Notes: generated by a model from the sequence alone, not told the origin. Shown: positions 18,737 to 28,396, counted from the stretch's first letter. The stretch: 64,000 bases of DNA from Streptomyces sp. NBC_01788 (GCF_035917575.1 NZ_CP109090.1:1860001-1924000), one strand, 5' to 3'. Numbers and translations are program-made.

Positions 18737-18784
18737 CGGCCCGAATCGGAGACCCCTGCGGGCGGGAGTCTCCGCTTCGGGCCG
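18737..18784. terminator. Bidirectional hairpin between the NicO and SGNH lipase genes
   Basis: Outer stem CGGCCCGAA/TTCGGGCCG and inner stem GGAGAC/GTCTCC around a 14-nt loop, placed between two convergent genes. Confidence 0.7.
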
Positions 18785-18811
18785 GGAAGACGGCCTGGTG
18801 GTGACGGTGGG

Positions 18812-19621
18812 TCAGGCGGCCTTGGTGAACACCGGGAGGTAGCCGCCGGAGTGGCCGGCCGCCGTCGGGTGGTACGACTCGCCGATGCTGAGCCAGTTGA
18901 CGCTGTGCAACCAGGAACTGCCGGAGCAGATCTCGTGGCCGGTGAAGGTGGTGCGGACGTCGCCGAAGACGAAGCCGTGGTTCGCGGCGATCTTGGCGGT
19001 GGCGGCGTCGATGTAGTCGGCGGCGCCGTTGATGGCGGAGCGCTTGGCCTCGCTGAGGCCCAGGCAGAGCTGTCCGAGCAGGTAGAAGCGGGGGTAGCCG
19101 ATGACGACCACGCGAGCGTTGGGGGCCTTGGCGCTGATCGTCGAGTAGAGGTTGTTCAGCTTGCCGGGCAGCGTCGAGTCGACGTACGCCCTGGCGGTGT
19201 TGATCCGCGAGATGCAGTCGTTGTCGGACTGCAGCACACAGGTCGTCATGACGTCGGAGAATCCCGCGTCGTTGCCGCCGACGGTGATCGAGACGAGGGC
19301 GGTGGCGGAGTTGAGCGAGCCGAGCTGGTTGGCCAGCACGTCGTCGGTCCTGGCGCCCGAGCAGGCGTTGAAGGAGAACGAGGACGGGGAGTGGGCGGCG
19401 TTCCACAGGTAGGGGTACGCGTTCGTACTGCGGTTGCAACTGCCGCTGGAGCTGATGTAGCTGCCGGCGCCCACACCGGAGGAGTAGGAGTCGCCGAGGG
19501 CCACATACGGCCCGGTCGCCGCCAGTTGGGACGCCTGCGCCGTCGTCGCCCCGGTCAGGGCGAGGGCGAGGGTCAGGAGGAGAGAGCCGACATAGGCGGA
19601 AATTCGGGAACTTCGTCTCAT
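18812..19621 (-). CDS. Secreted SGNH/GDSL lipase-esterase
   Basis: 269 residues with signal peptide (cleavage after AQA, residue 30). SGNH blocks: GDSYSSG with nucleophile Ser45, GGNDAG, and SYHPTAAGH with His251. Six cysteines (SCNRS, ACSGA, TTCVL, DCISR, LCLGL, EICSG) suit three disulfides, as in the Streptomyces GDSL lipases of the SCO7513/rimosus type. Hydrolyses lipid or other acyl esters outside the cell. The start at 19621 has AAAGGGAGG upstream; an in-frame upstream ATG (19732) lacks a signal peptide and is less likely. Confidence 0.93.
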   Translation of the reverse strand: MRRSSRISAYVGSLLLTLALALTGATTAQASQLAATGPYVALGDSYSSGVGAGSYISSSGSCNRSTNAYPYLWNAAHSPSSFSFNACSGARTDDVLANQLGSLNSATALVSITVGGNDAGFSDVMTTCVLQSDNDCISRINTARAYVDSTLPGKLNNLYSTISAKAPNARVVVIGYPRFYLLGQLCLGLSEAKRSAINGAADYIDAATAKIAANHGFVFGDVRTTFTGHEICSGSSWLHSVNWLSIGESYHPTAAGHSGGYLPVFTKAA

Positions 19622-19880
19622 GGAACCTCCCTTTAGCAGGATCTCTGCCGTAACCGTGGTAGCAGCTACGCGTGTTGACTGGAAGTGCCCATGCCAAAAC
19701 TTTTCAACGATCAACGAAATCCGCTGTGGCACAAGTGGGTTGGGAAGTATGGAACCGGACGCTCAAGAGGGGCGCGCGGGCGCGCGTGAACCCGTACGGC
19801 CGCCTCCGCATCTTGACGCGGCAGCGGGGCTGCGCGACATTGAAGCCCGGCATCCGGCGCTTCGGGGGGCAAAGTCGCCA

Positions 19881-20306
19881 ATGCAGACCATACGCATCAA
19901 GTCAGTTGCGACACCGGGCACACAGCGGGCGCGGCCGGGTCCGGGGAGGGACCTGACACCGCTGCTCGCGGGCGCCGCGACGACGGCCGGGGGGATCGGC
20001 GCGCTGCTCGCGCTCACCGGCTCCGGCTCTCCACTGCGCGGCCCGCTGACGCTGTTCTTCCTGCTCGCGGCGCCGGCCGCGGCCATCGCCGCCGCGCTGC
20101 GCGGGCTGGATCCTTTCGGCCGCGCCCTCGCCTCGGTCGCGGGCGCGGTCGCCCTCGACATGCTGGTCGCCCAGGGGATGCTGGCCGTGCACCGGTGGTC
20201 CGTCGGCGGCGGACTGCTGGCCGTCACCGCGTTCTGCTCCCTCGTTCTCCTGCTGGTTCTGGTGCGGCGCGGGCACGGCCGTACGGCGAGAAGACAGGGC
20301 TCCTGA
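19881..20306 (+). CDS. Small polytopic membrane protein of the EPS cluster
   Basis: 141 residues with about four hydrophobic helices (PLLAGAATTAGGIGALLAL, LTLFFLLAAPAAAIAAALRG, ALASVAGAVALDMLVAQG, LLAVTAFCSLVLLLVLVRR). Start at 19881 follows GGGGGGC; an upstream in-frame ATG at 19749 is possible but codes for atypical residues. It ends 1 bp before the GTG of the GNAT gene, so it belongs to the same transcription unit. No family recognised; a role in assembling the extracellular polysaccharide is inferred from position only. Confidence 0.65.
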   Translation: MQTIRIKSVATPGTQRARPGPGRDLTPLLAGAATTAGGIGALLALTGSGSPLRGPLTLFFLLAAPAAAIAAALRGLDPFGRALASVAGAVALDMLVAQGMLAVHRWSVGGGLLAVTAFCSLVLLLVLVRRGHGRTARRQGS

Positions 20307-20307
20307 C

Positions 20308-21402
20308 GTGGACATCAGCGTGTACCGCCCCGGCGAGCTGACGGCCGCCGACCGGGCGGCGTGGACCGCGATGCAGTCCAAGGCTCATCTGCACGGCGCG
20401 GAGGAGCTGGCGAACCCCTTCCTGTCCCCCGAGTTCGCGCTCGCGGTGGGCCGGTGCAGACGCGGCGTGCGGATCGCGGTGATCCGCGAGGACGGCGAGC
20501 CCGCCGCGTTCTTCCCGTTCCAGAGATCGGCCACCGGCGTCGGCCGGGCCGTCGGGCTCGGCGTCTCCGACTGCCAGGGCCTGGTCCACCGGCCCGGCTT
20601 CACCTGGGACGCCCGTGAGCTGCTGCGGGCCTGCTCGCTGGCCGTCTGGGAGTTCGACCACCTGGTGGCGGGCCAGGAGCCGTTCGAGGCGGGAGCCTCC
20701 GGCACCTTCCCGTCCCCGGTCATGGACATCGACCAGGGGTACGACACCTATCTGCGCGAACTGCGGGACCGCTCCCCGAAGTTCACCCGGACCACGCTCG
20801 CCAAGGAGCGGAAGCTGGGCCGCGACGCGGGCCCGGTGCGCTACGTCCACGACGAGCGCGACCTCGCCGCACTGCGCCGGCTGATGGCCTGGAAGTCCGC
20901 CCAGTACCGGCGGACCGGGCGCAACGACCGCTTCGCTTCCGAGTGGATCAACCGCCTGGTCACGCGGCTCTTCCACACCCGCTCGGACCCCTTCGCGGGC
21001 ATTCTTTCGGTGCTGTACGCGGACGGCCGGCCGGTCGCCGCCCACTTCGGACTGCGCACCGAACGAGTGCTGGCCTGCTGGTTTCCGGCCTACGACCCGG
21101 CGTACGCGAAGTTCTCCCCAGGACTGATCCTGCATCTGCGCATGGCCGAGGCGGCTGCCGCCGACGGCATCGCGTACCTGGATCTCGGCCGGGGCCAGAA
21201 GGAGTACAAGGACTCCCTGAAGACACGCGAACTCAACGTGTCCGAAGGGTGGGTGACACGACGTCACCCGGTGGCGGTCGGACACCGGGCGCGCCGCGCC
21301 CCGGTCCGGGCGCTGCGCAACGCGGTGCTCTCGCGGCCGGAGCTGTTCGAGCCTGCGGACCGGGCTCTGAAGCGCATCGGACAAATCCGCTCCAGGCACT
21401 GA
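20308..21402 (+). CDS. FemAB/CelD-like GNAT acyltransferase (EPS cluster)
   Basis: 364 residues of the Acetyltransf_6 (BioF2/CelD) type: a large GNAT with segments AAFFPFQR, DCQGLVH, SPKFTRTTLAKERKLGR and the C-terminal YLDLGRGQKEYKDSLKTR that marks this family. Members acylate sugars or amino groups during exopolysaccharide or cellulose production. GTG start 1 bp after the previous stop. The downstream glycosyltransferase starts after a 393-bp gap with its own promoter region, so the cluster may be two transcription units. Confidence 0.85.
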   Translation: MDISVYRPGELTAADRAAWTAMQSKAHLHGAEELANPFLSPEFALAVGRCRRGVRIAVIREDGEPAAFFPFQRSATGVGRAVGLGVSDCQGLVHRPGFTWDARELLRACSLAVWEFDHLVAGQEPFEAGASGTFPSPVMDIDQGYDTYLRELRDRSPKFTRTTLAKERKLGRDAGPVRYVHDERDLAALRRLMAWKSAQYRRTGRNDRFASEWINRLVTRLFHTRSDPFAGILSVLYADGRPVAAHFGLRTERVLACWFPAYDPAYAKFSPGLILHLRMAEAAAADGIAYLDLGRGQKEYKDSLKTRELNVSEGWVTRRHPVAVGHRARRAPVRALRNAVLSRPELFEPADRALKRIGQIRSRH

Positions 21403-21795
21403 ACAGCACACACAGGGTTGCGTTACGACAAAACCAACAAAAACGTGAGACTTGGTTCCAGGTCTTGCCATACTGGTGCAATCGTCAATACCGTCGTACA
21501 TCTCACCCGCATCGGACCGTCTGCAAGCGGCTCAAGGGGAGGGCTCAGGGGCCGGGACGTTCTGGCGCGGAGCGCGGTAGGGGGGTGCCGTGCTCGGTGA
21601 CCGCAGGTGTGACCGAGCCGTGCCGCGCGACCGGCTGCCGTTCCGCGGCACGCCGGACAGCTTTGCCAGCTCACCCGGCGTGTCCGACAGAACCGTTCCG
21701 GCGCGCCCCGGGTGATCAACCCCCCTTTCGAACCGGATACACAGCCGGGCCGCCCGAGGGGCGGGCGGCCCGCCGGACGAGAGGGAACACCAGTC
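21403..21795 (+). other. Long leader/promoter region before the glycosyltransferase operon
   Basis: 393 bp without a credible gene. The first third is unusually A/T rich for this genome (ACAAAACCAACAAAAACGTG), a likely promoter area. The rest is G/C rich and leads to GACGAGAGGGAACACC, the ribosome site for the GT2 gene. A plus-strand frame from 21712 is contiguous with the GT2 gene but looks like untranslated leader. An untranslated RNA element is possible; no known riboswitch was recognised. Confidence 0.5.
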
Positions 21796-22626
21796 ATGAG
21801 TTCCGTTCTGCGCTCGCCTTCGTCGGAACAGGATCCGACGCTCGCCGCGGAATACCGGCCCATCTCCTCGCACTTGGCCATCACCCCGCCGGTGAGCGTG
21901 GTGATCCCCGCCATGAACGAGGCGGAGAACCTGCCCTACGTCTTCAAGACGCTTCCGGACTGGATCCACGAAGTGGTTCTCGTGGACGGCAACTCCACCG
22001 ACGACACCGTCGAGGTGGCACGGGAACTGTGGCCCGAGGTGAAGGTCGTCGGGCAGCGCGGCAAGGGCAAGGGGGATGCCCTGATCACCGGCTTCGAGAA
22101 GTGCACCGGCGACATCATCGTGATGGTCGACGCGGACGGATCGGCCGACGGCGGCGAAATCGTCTCCTACGTCTCCGCCCTGGTCTCGGGCGCGGACTTC
22201 GCCAAGGGCTCCCGGTTCGCCAACGGCGGCGGCACCGACGACATGACCTTCATCCGCAAGCTCGGCAACTGGGCCCTGTGCACCGTGGTCAACCGGAAGT
22301 TCGGCGCCCGCTACACCGATCTGTGCTACGGGTACAACGCGTTCTGGCGGCACTGCCTGGACAAGATCGAGCTGGACTGCACCGGCTTCGAGGTCGAGAC
22401 GCTGATGAACATCAGAGTGGTCAAGGCCGGGCTGAAGGTGCAGGAGATCCCCAGCCACGAGTACCTGCGCATCCACGGCATGAGCAATCTGCGTGCCGTG
22501 CGGGACGGGCTGCGGGTGCTGAAGGTGATCCTCGAGGAGCGCTCCAACCGGCGCGAACTGCGCCGCGAGGCGCGCCGGATCCGCCGGTCGCCGATGCTCG
22601 ACGCGGTGCGGGGAGAGGCGTCTTGA
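21796..22626 (+). CDS. Family 2 glycosyltransferase, polyprenyl-phosphate-sugar synthase type
   Basis: 276 residues. GT-A fold with VSVVIPAMNEAENLPYV, the EVVLVDGNSTDD and the metal-binding DADGS (VMVDADGSADG). Then the acceptor segment ALCTVVNRKFGARYTDLCYG, typical of dolichol-phosphate-mannose/glucose synthase-like enzymes. Likely loads a sugar from a nucleotide donor onto undecaprenyl phosphate. The ATG at 21796 with GAGAGGGA upstream was chosen over 21712. TGA overlaps the TTG of the next GT2 gene, so translation is coupled. Confidence 0.9.
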   Translation: MSSVLRSPSSEQDPTLAAEYRPISSHLAITPPVSVVIPAMNEAENLPYVFKTLPDWIHEVVLVDGNSTDDTVEVARELWPEVKVVGQRGKGKGDALITGFEKCTGDIIVMVDADGSADGGEIVSYVSALVSGADFAKGSRFANGGGTDDMTFIRKLGNWALCTVVNRKFGARYTDLCYGYNAFWRHCLDKIELDCTGFEVETLMNIRVVKAGLKVQEIPSHEYLRIHGMSNLRAVRDGLRVLKVILEERSNRRELRREARRIRRSPMLDAVRGEAS

Positions 22627-23693
22627 GCGGTCTCGGCATCTCCGTCGTGATCTGCGTCTACACCGAGGACCGCTGGGAGGACATCCTCGCGGCGGTCTCC
22701 TCGGTGCGGGCGCAGTCCCGGCCGGCCCTGGAGATCCTCCTGGTGGTGGACCACAACCCGGCACTGCTGGCGAGGCTGGCCGAGGAGTACGCGGAGGACC
22801 TGGGCGGCGGCGAGGTGCGGGTGCTCGCCAACGCCGGTCCGCGCGGCCTGTCCGCCGGCCGCAACACGGGTATCGCCGCCTCCCGCGGCGAGGTCGTCGC
22901 CTTCCTCGACGACGACGCCGTGGCCGAGCGGGACTGGCTGCGGCACTTCGCCGAGGGGTACGCGGACCCGCGCGTGATGGCGGTCGGCGGCCGGACGGTC
23001 CCGGTCTGGGCGTCGGGCCGCCGACCGGCCTGGTTCCCCGAGGAGTTCGACTGGGTGGTGGGCTGCACCTACCGCGGCCTGCCGCCGGGCCGGGTCCGGG
23101 TGCGCAACGTGCTCGGCGGCAACGCCTCCTTCCGGCGTACGGCGTTCGACGCGGCGGGCGGCTTCGCCACGGGTATCGGCCGCGACGGCGACAAGCGGCC
23201 CCTGGGCTGCGAGGAGACGGAGCTGTGCATCCGGCTCACCCGGGCCCGGCCCGACGCGGTCCTCCTGATCGACGACCGGGCGGTCATCCACCACCGGGTG
23301 CCCGAGGCACGCGAGCACTTCCGCTACTTCCGCACCCGCGTCTACGCCGAGGGCCTGTCGAAGGCACTGGTCGCGCGGAGCGTCGGCGCGGCCAAGGGCC
23401 TCGAGTCCGAGCGCCGCTACACCACCCGGGTGCTGCCCGCCGGTCTGGCCCGCGGGCTGCGGGACGCCCTGCTGGCCCGCCCTGGCGCCGCGGGCCGCGC
23501 CGGCGCGATCGTCGCCGGCGTACTCACCGCCGCGAGCGGCTACGCCGTCGGCACCGCCAGAGCCCGGCGGACCGGCACGACGTTCTCGGTGTCCTGGATC
23601 GAAGGGGCCGCACAGACCCCGCCCGGCGGAAGGACCGCGCAGGCCCCGCCCGGCGGGACGGCCGGGCGGAACGAGGAGGGATCTTCCGTATGA
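22623..23693 (+). CDS. Family 2 glycosyltransferase (EPS cluster)
   Basis: 356 residues, GT-A fold: ISVVICVYTEDRW, LLVVDHNP, the donor motif FLDDDA (VVAFLDDDAVAERDW) and the later GCEETELCIRL resembling the ED catalytic region of polysaccharide-extending transferases. The rare TTG start at 22623 overlaps the preceding TGA (TTGA). The C-terminus ends in a short tandem APPGG/TPPGG repeat that looks non-globular. Probably adds a sugar to the lipid-linked repeat unit. Next gene starts at an ATGA overlap. Confidence 0.88.
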   Translation: MSGLGISVVICVYTEDRWEDILAAVSSVRAQSRPALEILLVVDHNPALLARLAEEYAEDLGGGEVRVLANAGPRGLSAGRNTGIAASRGEVVAFLDDDAVAERDWLRHFAEGYADPRVMAVGGRTVPVWASGRRPAWFPEEFDWVVGCTYRGLPPGRVRVRNVLGGNASFRRTAFDAAGGFATGIGRDGDKRPLGCEETELCIRLTRARPDAVLLIDDRAVIHHRVPEAREHFRYFRTRVYAEGLSKALVARSVGAAKGLESERRYTTRVLPAGLARGLRDALLARPGAAGRAGAIVAGVLTAASGYAVGTARARRTGTTFSVSWIEGAAQTPPGGRTAQAPPGGTAGRNEEGSSV

Positions 23694-24508
23694 ACGGCCG
23701 TGCCGGCGTGCCCCCCGTGCCCGTGCTCATGTACCACGCGGTCTCGGCGGAGCCCAACGGGGCCACCCGGGAACTGTCCGTGACGCCGGAGGCGTTCGGG
23801 GAGCAGATGGCCGTGCTCAAGGACCGCGGCTTCCAGCCGGTCACCACGGCCCGGCTGGCAGGGCACTGGCGTGGCACCGGCCTGCCCCCGCTGCCCGCGA
23901 ACCCCGTCCTGATCACCTTCGACGACGGCTACGAGGGCGTGCACCGCTACGCCCTGCCGACGCTGGACCACTACGGCTTCCCCGCCACGCTCTTCGTCTC
24001 CACCGGCTGGATCCGCGGCGCCCACGACACCGGAGGCGGCCTGGACACCATGCTCGACTGGGACCAGGTGCGCGAACTCGCCGCCGGCGGGGTCGAGATC
24101 GGCGGGCACAGCCACACCCATCCGCAGCTCGACCAGCTCGACGACGACACCCTGTGGTCGGAGCTGATCCGCTGCAAGGAGATCGTCGCCACCGAACTCG
24201 GCTCCGTGCCGGCCTCGTTCGCCTACCCCTACGGCTACTCCAGCCACCGGGTGCGGACCCTGGTGCGGGCCGCCGGCTTCACCCAGGCCCTCGCCGTCGG
24301 CAACGACCTCGCCCGCCGGCGTCAGGGCCCGTACGCCCTGCGGCGGCTCACCGTGCGCCGCAGCACGACCACCGAGGAGTTCGAGCGGATCGTCCAGGGC
24401 CGCGCGATCACCCGCAACTTCGCCAGGGACCGCGCCCTCACCAAGGGCTACGCCATGGTCCGCAGAGCCCGACAGGTCCGCCGGAAGGCCATCCGTACCC
24501 GTGTCTGA
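23690..24508 (+). CDS. Polysaccharide deacetylase (NodB/CE4 family)
   Basis: 272 residues; no signal peptide seen, so it may act in the cytoplasm or be exported by other means. CE4 motifs: LITFDDGYEG (catalytic base and metal Asp), EIGGHSHTHPQL (two metal-binding His) and SFAYPYGYSSHRVR. Removes N- or O-acetyl groups from the polysaccharide or its lipid-linked precursor, and could oppose or refine the CelD-like GNAT upstream. Coupled to both neighbours by short overlaps (ATGA before, 8 bp after). Confidence 0.92.
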   Translation: MNGRAGVPPVPVLMYHAVSAEPNGATRELSVTPEAFGEQMAVLKDRGFQPVTTARLAGHWRGTGLPPLPANPVLITFDDGYEGVHRYALPTLDHYGFPATLFVSTGWIRGAHDTGGGLDTMLDWDQVRELAAGGVEIGGHSHTHPQLDQLDDDTLWSELIRCKEIVATELGSVPASFAYPYGYSSHRVRTLVRAAGFTQALAVGNDLARRRQGPYALRRLTVRRSTTTEEFERIVQGRAITRNFARDRALTKGYAMVRRARQVRRKAIRTRV

Positions 24509-27500
24509 CACGACCACCACCACCGAGGCATCGGCCACCGGGCCGGAGGCGCCCGAGCAGCCGGGGCGCCGTCTGCGACTGCCCGGCCGGGGCCGGTCCC
24601 CCGGCGGCAACCCGCTGTTCCGCAACGCCTACGCGCTGATGCTCAACACCGGGATCTCCGCGGTGCTGGGCCTCGGCTACTGGCTGGTCGCCGCCCGCTA
24701 CTACTCCGACGACGCCGTCGGCCAGGGCTCGGCCGCCATCGCCGCCATGAAGCTCCTCGCCGGGCTGACCGCGGTCACCCTCACCGGCGCCCTGGCCCGC
24801 TTCATCCCGATCTCCGGCCGTGCCACACGGCATCTCATCGCCCGCACGTACATGGGCAGTTCGGTGATCGTGGCGTGCGCGGCCGGGGTGTTCCTGCTCA
24901 CCCTCGACGTGTGGGGACCGTCGTACCGCTTCCTGCACGGACTCGCCCACGGTCTCGGTTTCGTCGTCGCCGTCATGGCCTGGAACCTGCTCACCCTCCA
25001 GGACGGGGTGCTGACCGGACTGCGCAGCGCGCCCTGGGTCCCGGTGGGCAACACGGCGTTCTCGGCGGTGAAACTGGCCCTGCTGGTGGGTCTGGCCGCC
25101 GCGATCCCGACGACCGGCGTCTTCGTCTCCTGGGTCGCGGCGATCGCCTTCTCCATCGTGCCGCTGGGCTGGCTGGTCTTCCGGCGCCTGGTGCCCCGGC
25201 ACGTACGGGCCACCGAGGACCACGCCCAGCCGCCGACGGCGAAGGAGCTCGGGCGGTTCCTGGCGGGCGACTACACCGGCTCCCTGTTCTCCCTCGCGGT
25301 CGTCTACCTGGTGCCGGTGATCATCGCCGCGCAGGTCAGCTCCGCCGACAACGCGTACTTCTACATCACCACCACGATCGGCGGCACGGTCAACCTGCTC
25401 GCCATCAACATGGGCGCCTCGCTGACCGTCGAGGGGTCGCACGACCCGGCCCGGCTGGCCGCCAACACCCGTGCCGCGCTGAAGCGGATGGCCCGCATCA
25501 TGCTGCCCATCTGCGGGCTGCTGTTCCTGCTGGCCCCGTACATCCTGCGCGTCTTCGGCGAGGGCTACGCCAACGCCGCCACCCCGCTGCTGCGCTGGTT
25601 CGCCGTCGGCGCGCTGCTGCGGGTCGTGATGGAGACGTACTTCGCGGTGCTGCGCGCCCAGAGCCGCACCGCCGGACTGGCCTGGCTCCAGGGCCTGTTG
25701 TGCGCGCTGGTGCTCGGTCTGACGCTGCTGCTGCTCCCCCGGATGGGGCTGACCGGCGCCGGCGTCGCGGAGATCTCCAGCCTCGCCGTGATCGTCGCGA
25801 TCGCCGCGCCGAAGCTGTACCGGACTGTCAGGCCCAGGCCCGCCGTGGGCGTCCCCGACGACACGGCACCCGACGGGGACCTCGCCGATCTGGGGGCGCG
25901 CGAGGCCCCCGCCCGGACCGCGCCGCACCGAACGCCCGCCTGGGCGCTGGAGTCCGACACCCTCGCCCTGGGAATCCACGCCGACTTCGACCACGTGGAG
26001 CGCCGCCCGGACGTACGGCCCGGACCGGGCACGCCGCCCGCCGGCACCCCCGGCCGGCCGCCGGCCGGACCGCACGGGCCGCAGGCCCTGGGGCTGCCCG
26101 TCCAGGAGCTGGGACCGGCCGGCGGACCGGAGGTGGACGCCCCGTTCGGCACGGAGGAACGTGCCGTCGTACCGGACGGGACACACACCACCGGCGATTC
26201 GGCCGACGTACCGGAGGCGGCCTCCGCGGACCGGTCCGTCGTAGAGGCGGCGGCCCCGGCTGAAGAGGCCTCGGCGGAGGAGACCGGTCTCGCCCGGGGC
26301 GGCGGCCCCGGCCTCTCCTGGCGGGAGCGGCTCGTCCCTACCCGGGCCGGTGTCCTGCTCGGCTGCCTGCTGATCACCGCGCTGCTGCTGTACTGGGTGC
26401 CCGCGCTGCGCCTGGGCGACTCCGACCTGGACCGGATGGGCGGCCTGGGCCTGATCTCGGTGCTGCCGCTGCCGACCCTGGCCGGCGCGGCGCTGCTGAC
26501 CGGGGTGTTCGCCGCGCTGCTGTGGCTGCGCCGCGAGCACCGGACGCTGCTGCTGGTCACCCTGGTCGCCACCGTCGTCTCCCTGCACGCGCTGCCCGCG
26601 GTGATCGAGAGCGCGCCGCGCTTCGCCACCGCCTGGCAGCACCTCGGTTTCATCGACTTCATCGACCGCACCGGTTCGGCCGTACCGGACCTGGACGCGC
26701 GCTGGAGCTGGCCCGGGTTCTTCGCGGTGGCCGCCCTCGTCGCCCGCGCCTGCGGTCTGAACGACTTCACCGAGGTCATCCGCTGGTGGCCGCTGACCGT
26801 CCAACTGCTCTACCTGCCCCCCATGTTCCTGCTCACCCGTTCGCTGCGGGCGAGCTGGCGGGCCAGATGGACCGGTGTGTGGATCTTCGTGCTCAGCGGC
26901 TGGGTGGGCCAGGACTACTTCTCCCCGCAGGGCTTCACCTATCTGCTGTACCTGGCGTTCGTGGCGATCCTCCTCGTCTGGTTCCGGGCGCCGCGGATGC
27001 TGTGGACCACGGCGCGGCCGGGCGAGGCGGAGGTGGAACCGGCCGACCGGCGGCAGCGGGCGGTGCTGCTCCTGGTGGTGATCGGCCTGTTCGCCGCGAG
27101 CGTCCCCGCGCACCAGCTCACCCCGTTCGTGATGCTGGGTGTGCTGGCCGTGCTGGTCCTGGTCCGCAGGTCCGAACTGCGCGGCCTGCCCGTGCTGTTC
27201 GCGGTGATGGCGGCCTTCTGGCTGGGCTTCATGGCCGAGCCGTACTGGTCGGGGCACTTCGACGAGCTGTTCGGCGGGGTCGGCGGGGTCGGCAGCAATG
27301 TCTCGACGTCCGTCTCGGGCCGCATCCAGGGCGGCGACTCGACCCACCAACTGGTGCTGTACGCACGCGTGCTGCTGGCCGGTTCCGTGATGGCAGCCGC
27401 CTGCTGGGGCTGGTGGCGGCGGCGCGAGCACAAGTACCGGGAGCGGTCGCTGCTGGTGCTCACCTTCGTGCCGTTCCTCGGCTTCGGCATGCAGTCCTAC

Positions 27501-28352
27501 GGCGGCGAGATGGCGCTGCGGGTCTTCATGTTCGCGCTGCCCGGGGCCGCGCTGCTCGCCGCGCTCGCGCTCTTCCCGCGCACCGGGGCCACCGCGGAGG
27601 AAAGGGACAAGGACCGGGTGAGCCTCGCGCCGCTGGCCGCGCTGATGGCGGGCCTGCTGCTGATGGGCGGCTTCCTGGTCGCCCGGTGGGGCAACGAGAC
27701 CTTCGAGCGGATCCGGCCCGGCGAGGTCGCGGCCATGGACTACGTGTACGCCCACGACCGGCCGACGGTGCGGCTGCTGTGGCTGAGCAACGACCCGGCC
27801 ACCAACGTCACTCCGGCCATGCCGTGGGGCGCGCGGGACATGGAGCGCGTCGACTACGTGCCCACCCTGGCGCCGGCCGACCCGGTGCTGGTCTCCGGCC
27901 TGGTCGAGTCGCTGAAGGACGCGGGGCCCAACGCGTACCTGATGATCAACCGCAGCCAGGTGACGTATCTGCGGATGGACGTGGGCTACTCGGCCGCCTG
28001 GGAGTCGCGGCTCGTGCGCAACCTCGACGACCGGCGGGAGCTGAGGAAGGTCCTCGCCAACGACGACGTGACCCTGTACGAGCTGCGCGAGCGGCCCGGC
28101 GGTCCCGTGCCCGAGCCGCATCCGGGTCCGATCGGGCCGAAGGTGACGTGGACGCCGTGGTCGGTGGCCGGCGGACTCGCGGCGCTGGCGCTGACGGTGA
28201 TGCTGACGGCCCGGGAGCTCGTCCGGGTCGCGATGCGGCCCAGTGTGCGCCGGCTGCGGTGGCTCCGGAGCAGCTTCTGGTTCTCGCTGCCGCTCCTTGC
28301 GGTGCTGTTCGCCTCGCTGGTGCAGCGGTTCCTGACACTGGGAGGCGGCTGA
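24501..28352 (+). CDS. Fused polysaccharide flippase and GT-C-like membrane glycosyltransferase (1283 aa)
   Basis: Residues about 40-445 form a Wzx/MATE-like polysaccharide transporter (NPLFRNAYALMLNTGISAVL..., LARFIPISGRATRHL, YTGSLFSLAVVYLVP, NMGASLTVEGSHDPARLA). Residues about 445-605 are a low-complexity Pro/Ala/Gly/Glu linker. Residues about 610-1283 form a second polytopic domain with WSWPGFFAVAALVARACGL, FSPQGFTYLLYLAF and a long loop YVYAHDRPTVRLLWLS, resembling GT-C enzymes that use lipid-linked sugars. Together they could flip and polymerise the repeat unit. GTG start overlaps the deacetylase by 8 bp; last gene of the operon. Flippase part is confident, GT-C assignment moderate. Confidence 0.8.
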   Translation: MSDTTTTTEASATGPEAPEQPGRRLRLPGRGRSPGGNPLFRNAYALMLNTGISAVLGLGYWLVAARYYSDDAVGQGSAAIAAMKLLAGLTAVTLTGALARFIPISGRATRHLIARTYMGSSVIVACAAGVFLLTLDVWGPSYRFLHGLAHGLGFVVAVMAWNLLTLQDGVLTGLRSAPWVPVGNTAFSAVKLALLVGLAAAIPTTGVFVSWVAAIAFSIVPLGWLVFRRLVPRHVRATEDHAQPPTAKELGRFLAGDYTGSLFSLAVVYLVPVIIAAQVSSADNAYFYITTTIGGTVNLLAINMGASLTVEGSHDPARLAANTRAALKRMARIMLPICGLLFLLAPYILRVFGEGYANAATPLLRWFAVGALLRVVMETYFAVLRAQSRTAGLAWLQGLLCALVLGLTLLLLPRMGLTGAGVAEISSLAVIVAIAAPKLYRTVRPRPAVGVPDDTAPDGDLADLGAREAPARTAPHRTPAWALESDTLALGIHADFDHVERRPDVRPGPGTPPAGTPGRPPAGPHGPQALGLPVQELGPAGGPEVDAPFGTEERAVVPDGTHTTGDSADVPEAASADRSVVEAAAPAEEASAEETGLARGGGPGLSWRERLVPTRAGVLLGCLLITALLLYWVPALRLGDSDLDRMGGLGLISVLPLPTLAGAALLTGVFAALLWLRREHRTLLLVTLVATVVSLHALPAVIESAPRFATAWQHLGFIDFIDRTGSAVPDLDARWSWPGFFAVAALVARACGLNDFTEVIRWWPLTVQLLYLPPMFLLTRSLRASWRARWTGVWIFVLSGWVGQDYFSPQGFTYLLYLAFVAILLVWFRAPRMLWTTARPGEAEVEPADRRQRAVLLLVVIGLFAASVPAHQLTPFVMLGVLAVLVLVRRSELRGLPVLFAVMAAFWLGFMAEPYWSGHFDELFGGVGGVGSNVSTSVSGRIQGGDSTHQLVLYARVLLAGSVMAAACWGWWRRREHKYRERSLLVLTFVPFLGFGMQSYGGEMALRVFMFALPGAALLAALALFPRTGATAEERDKDRVSLAPLAALMAGLLLMGGFLVARWGNETFERIRPGEVAAMDYVYAHDRPTVRLLWLSNDPATNVTPAMPWGARDMERVDYVPTLAPADPVLVSGLVESLKDAGPNAYLMINRSQVTYLRMDVGYSAAWESRLVRNLDDRRELRKVLANDDVTLYELRERPGGPVPEPHPGPIGPKVTWTPWSVAGGLAALALTVMLTARELVRVAMRPSVRRLRWLRSSFWFSLPLLAVLFASLVQRFLTLGGG

Positions 28353-28370
28353 GCACACGTCGGGTGGAGC

Positions 28371-28396
28371 GGCTGCGGCGACCTACCGCCGCAGCC
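28371..28396. terminator. Hairpin between the EPS operon and the GH39-like gene
   Basis: Perfect stem GGCTGCGGCG / CGCCGCAGCC with a 6-nt loop; its right arm overlaps the last codons of the convergent GH39-like gene. Serves both directions. Confidence 0.65.

Noticed and set aside
24438..28358. A 1306-codon minus-strand open frame opposite the flippase/GT-C gene
   Set aside because: It is an antisense shadow: Gln/Arg/His/Gly-rich with no domain, while the plus strand has clear membrane helices and coupled start.
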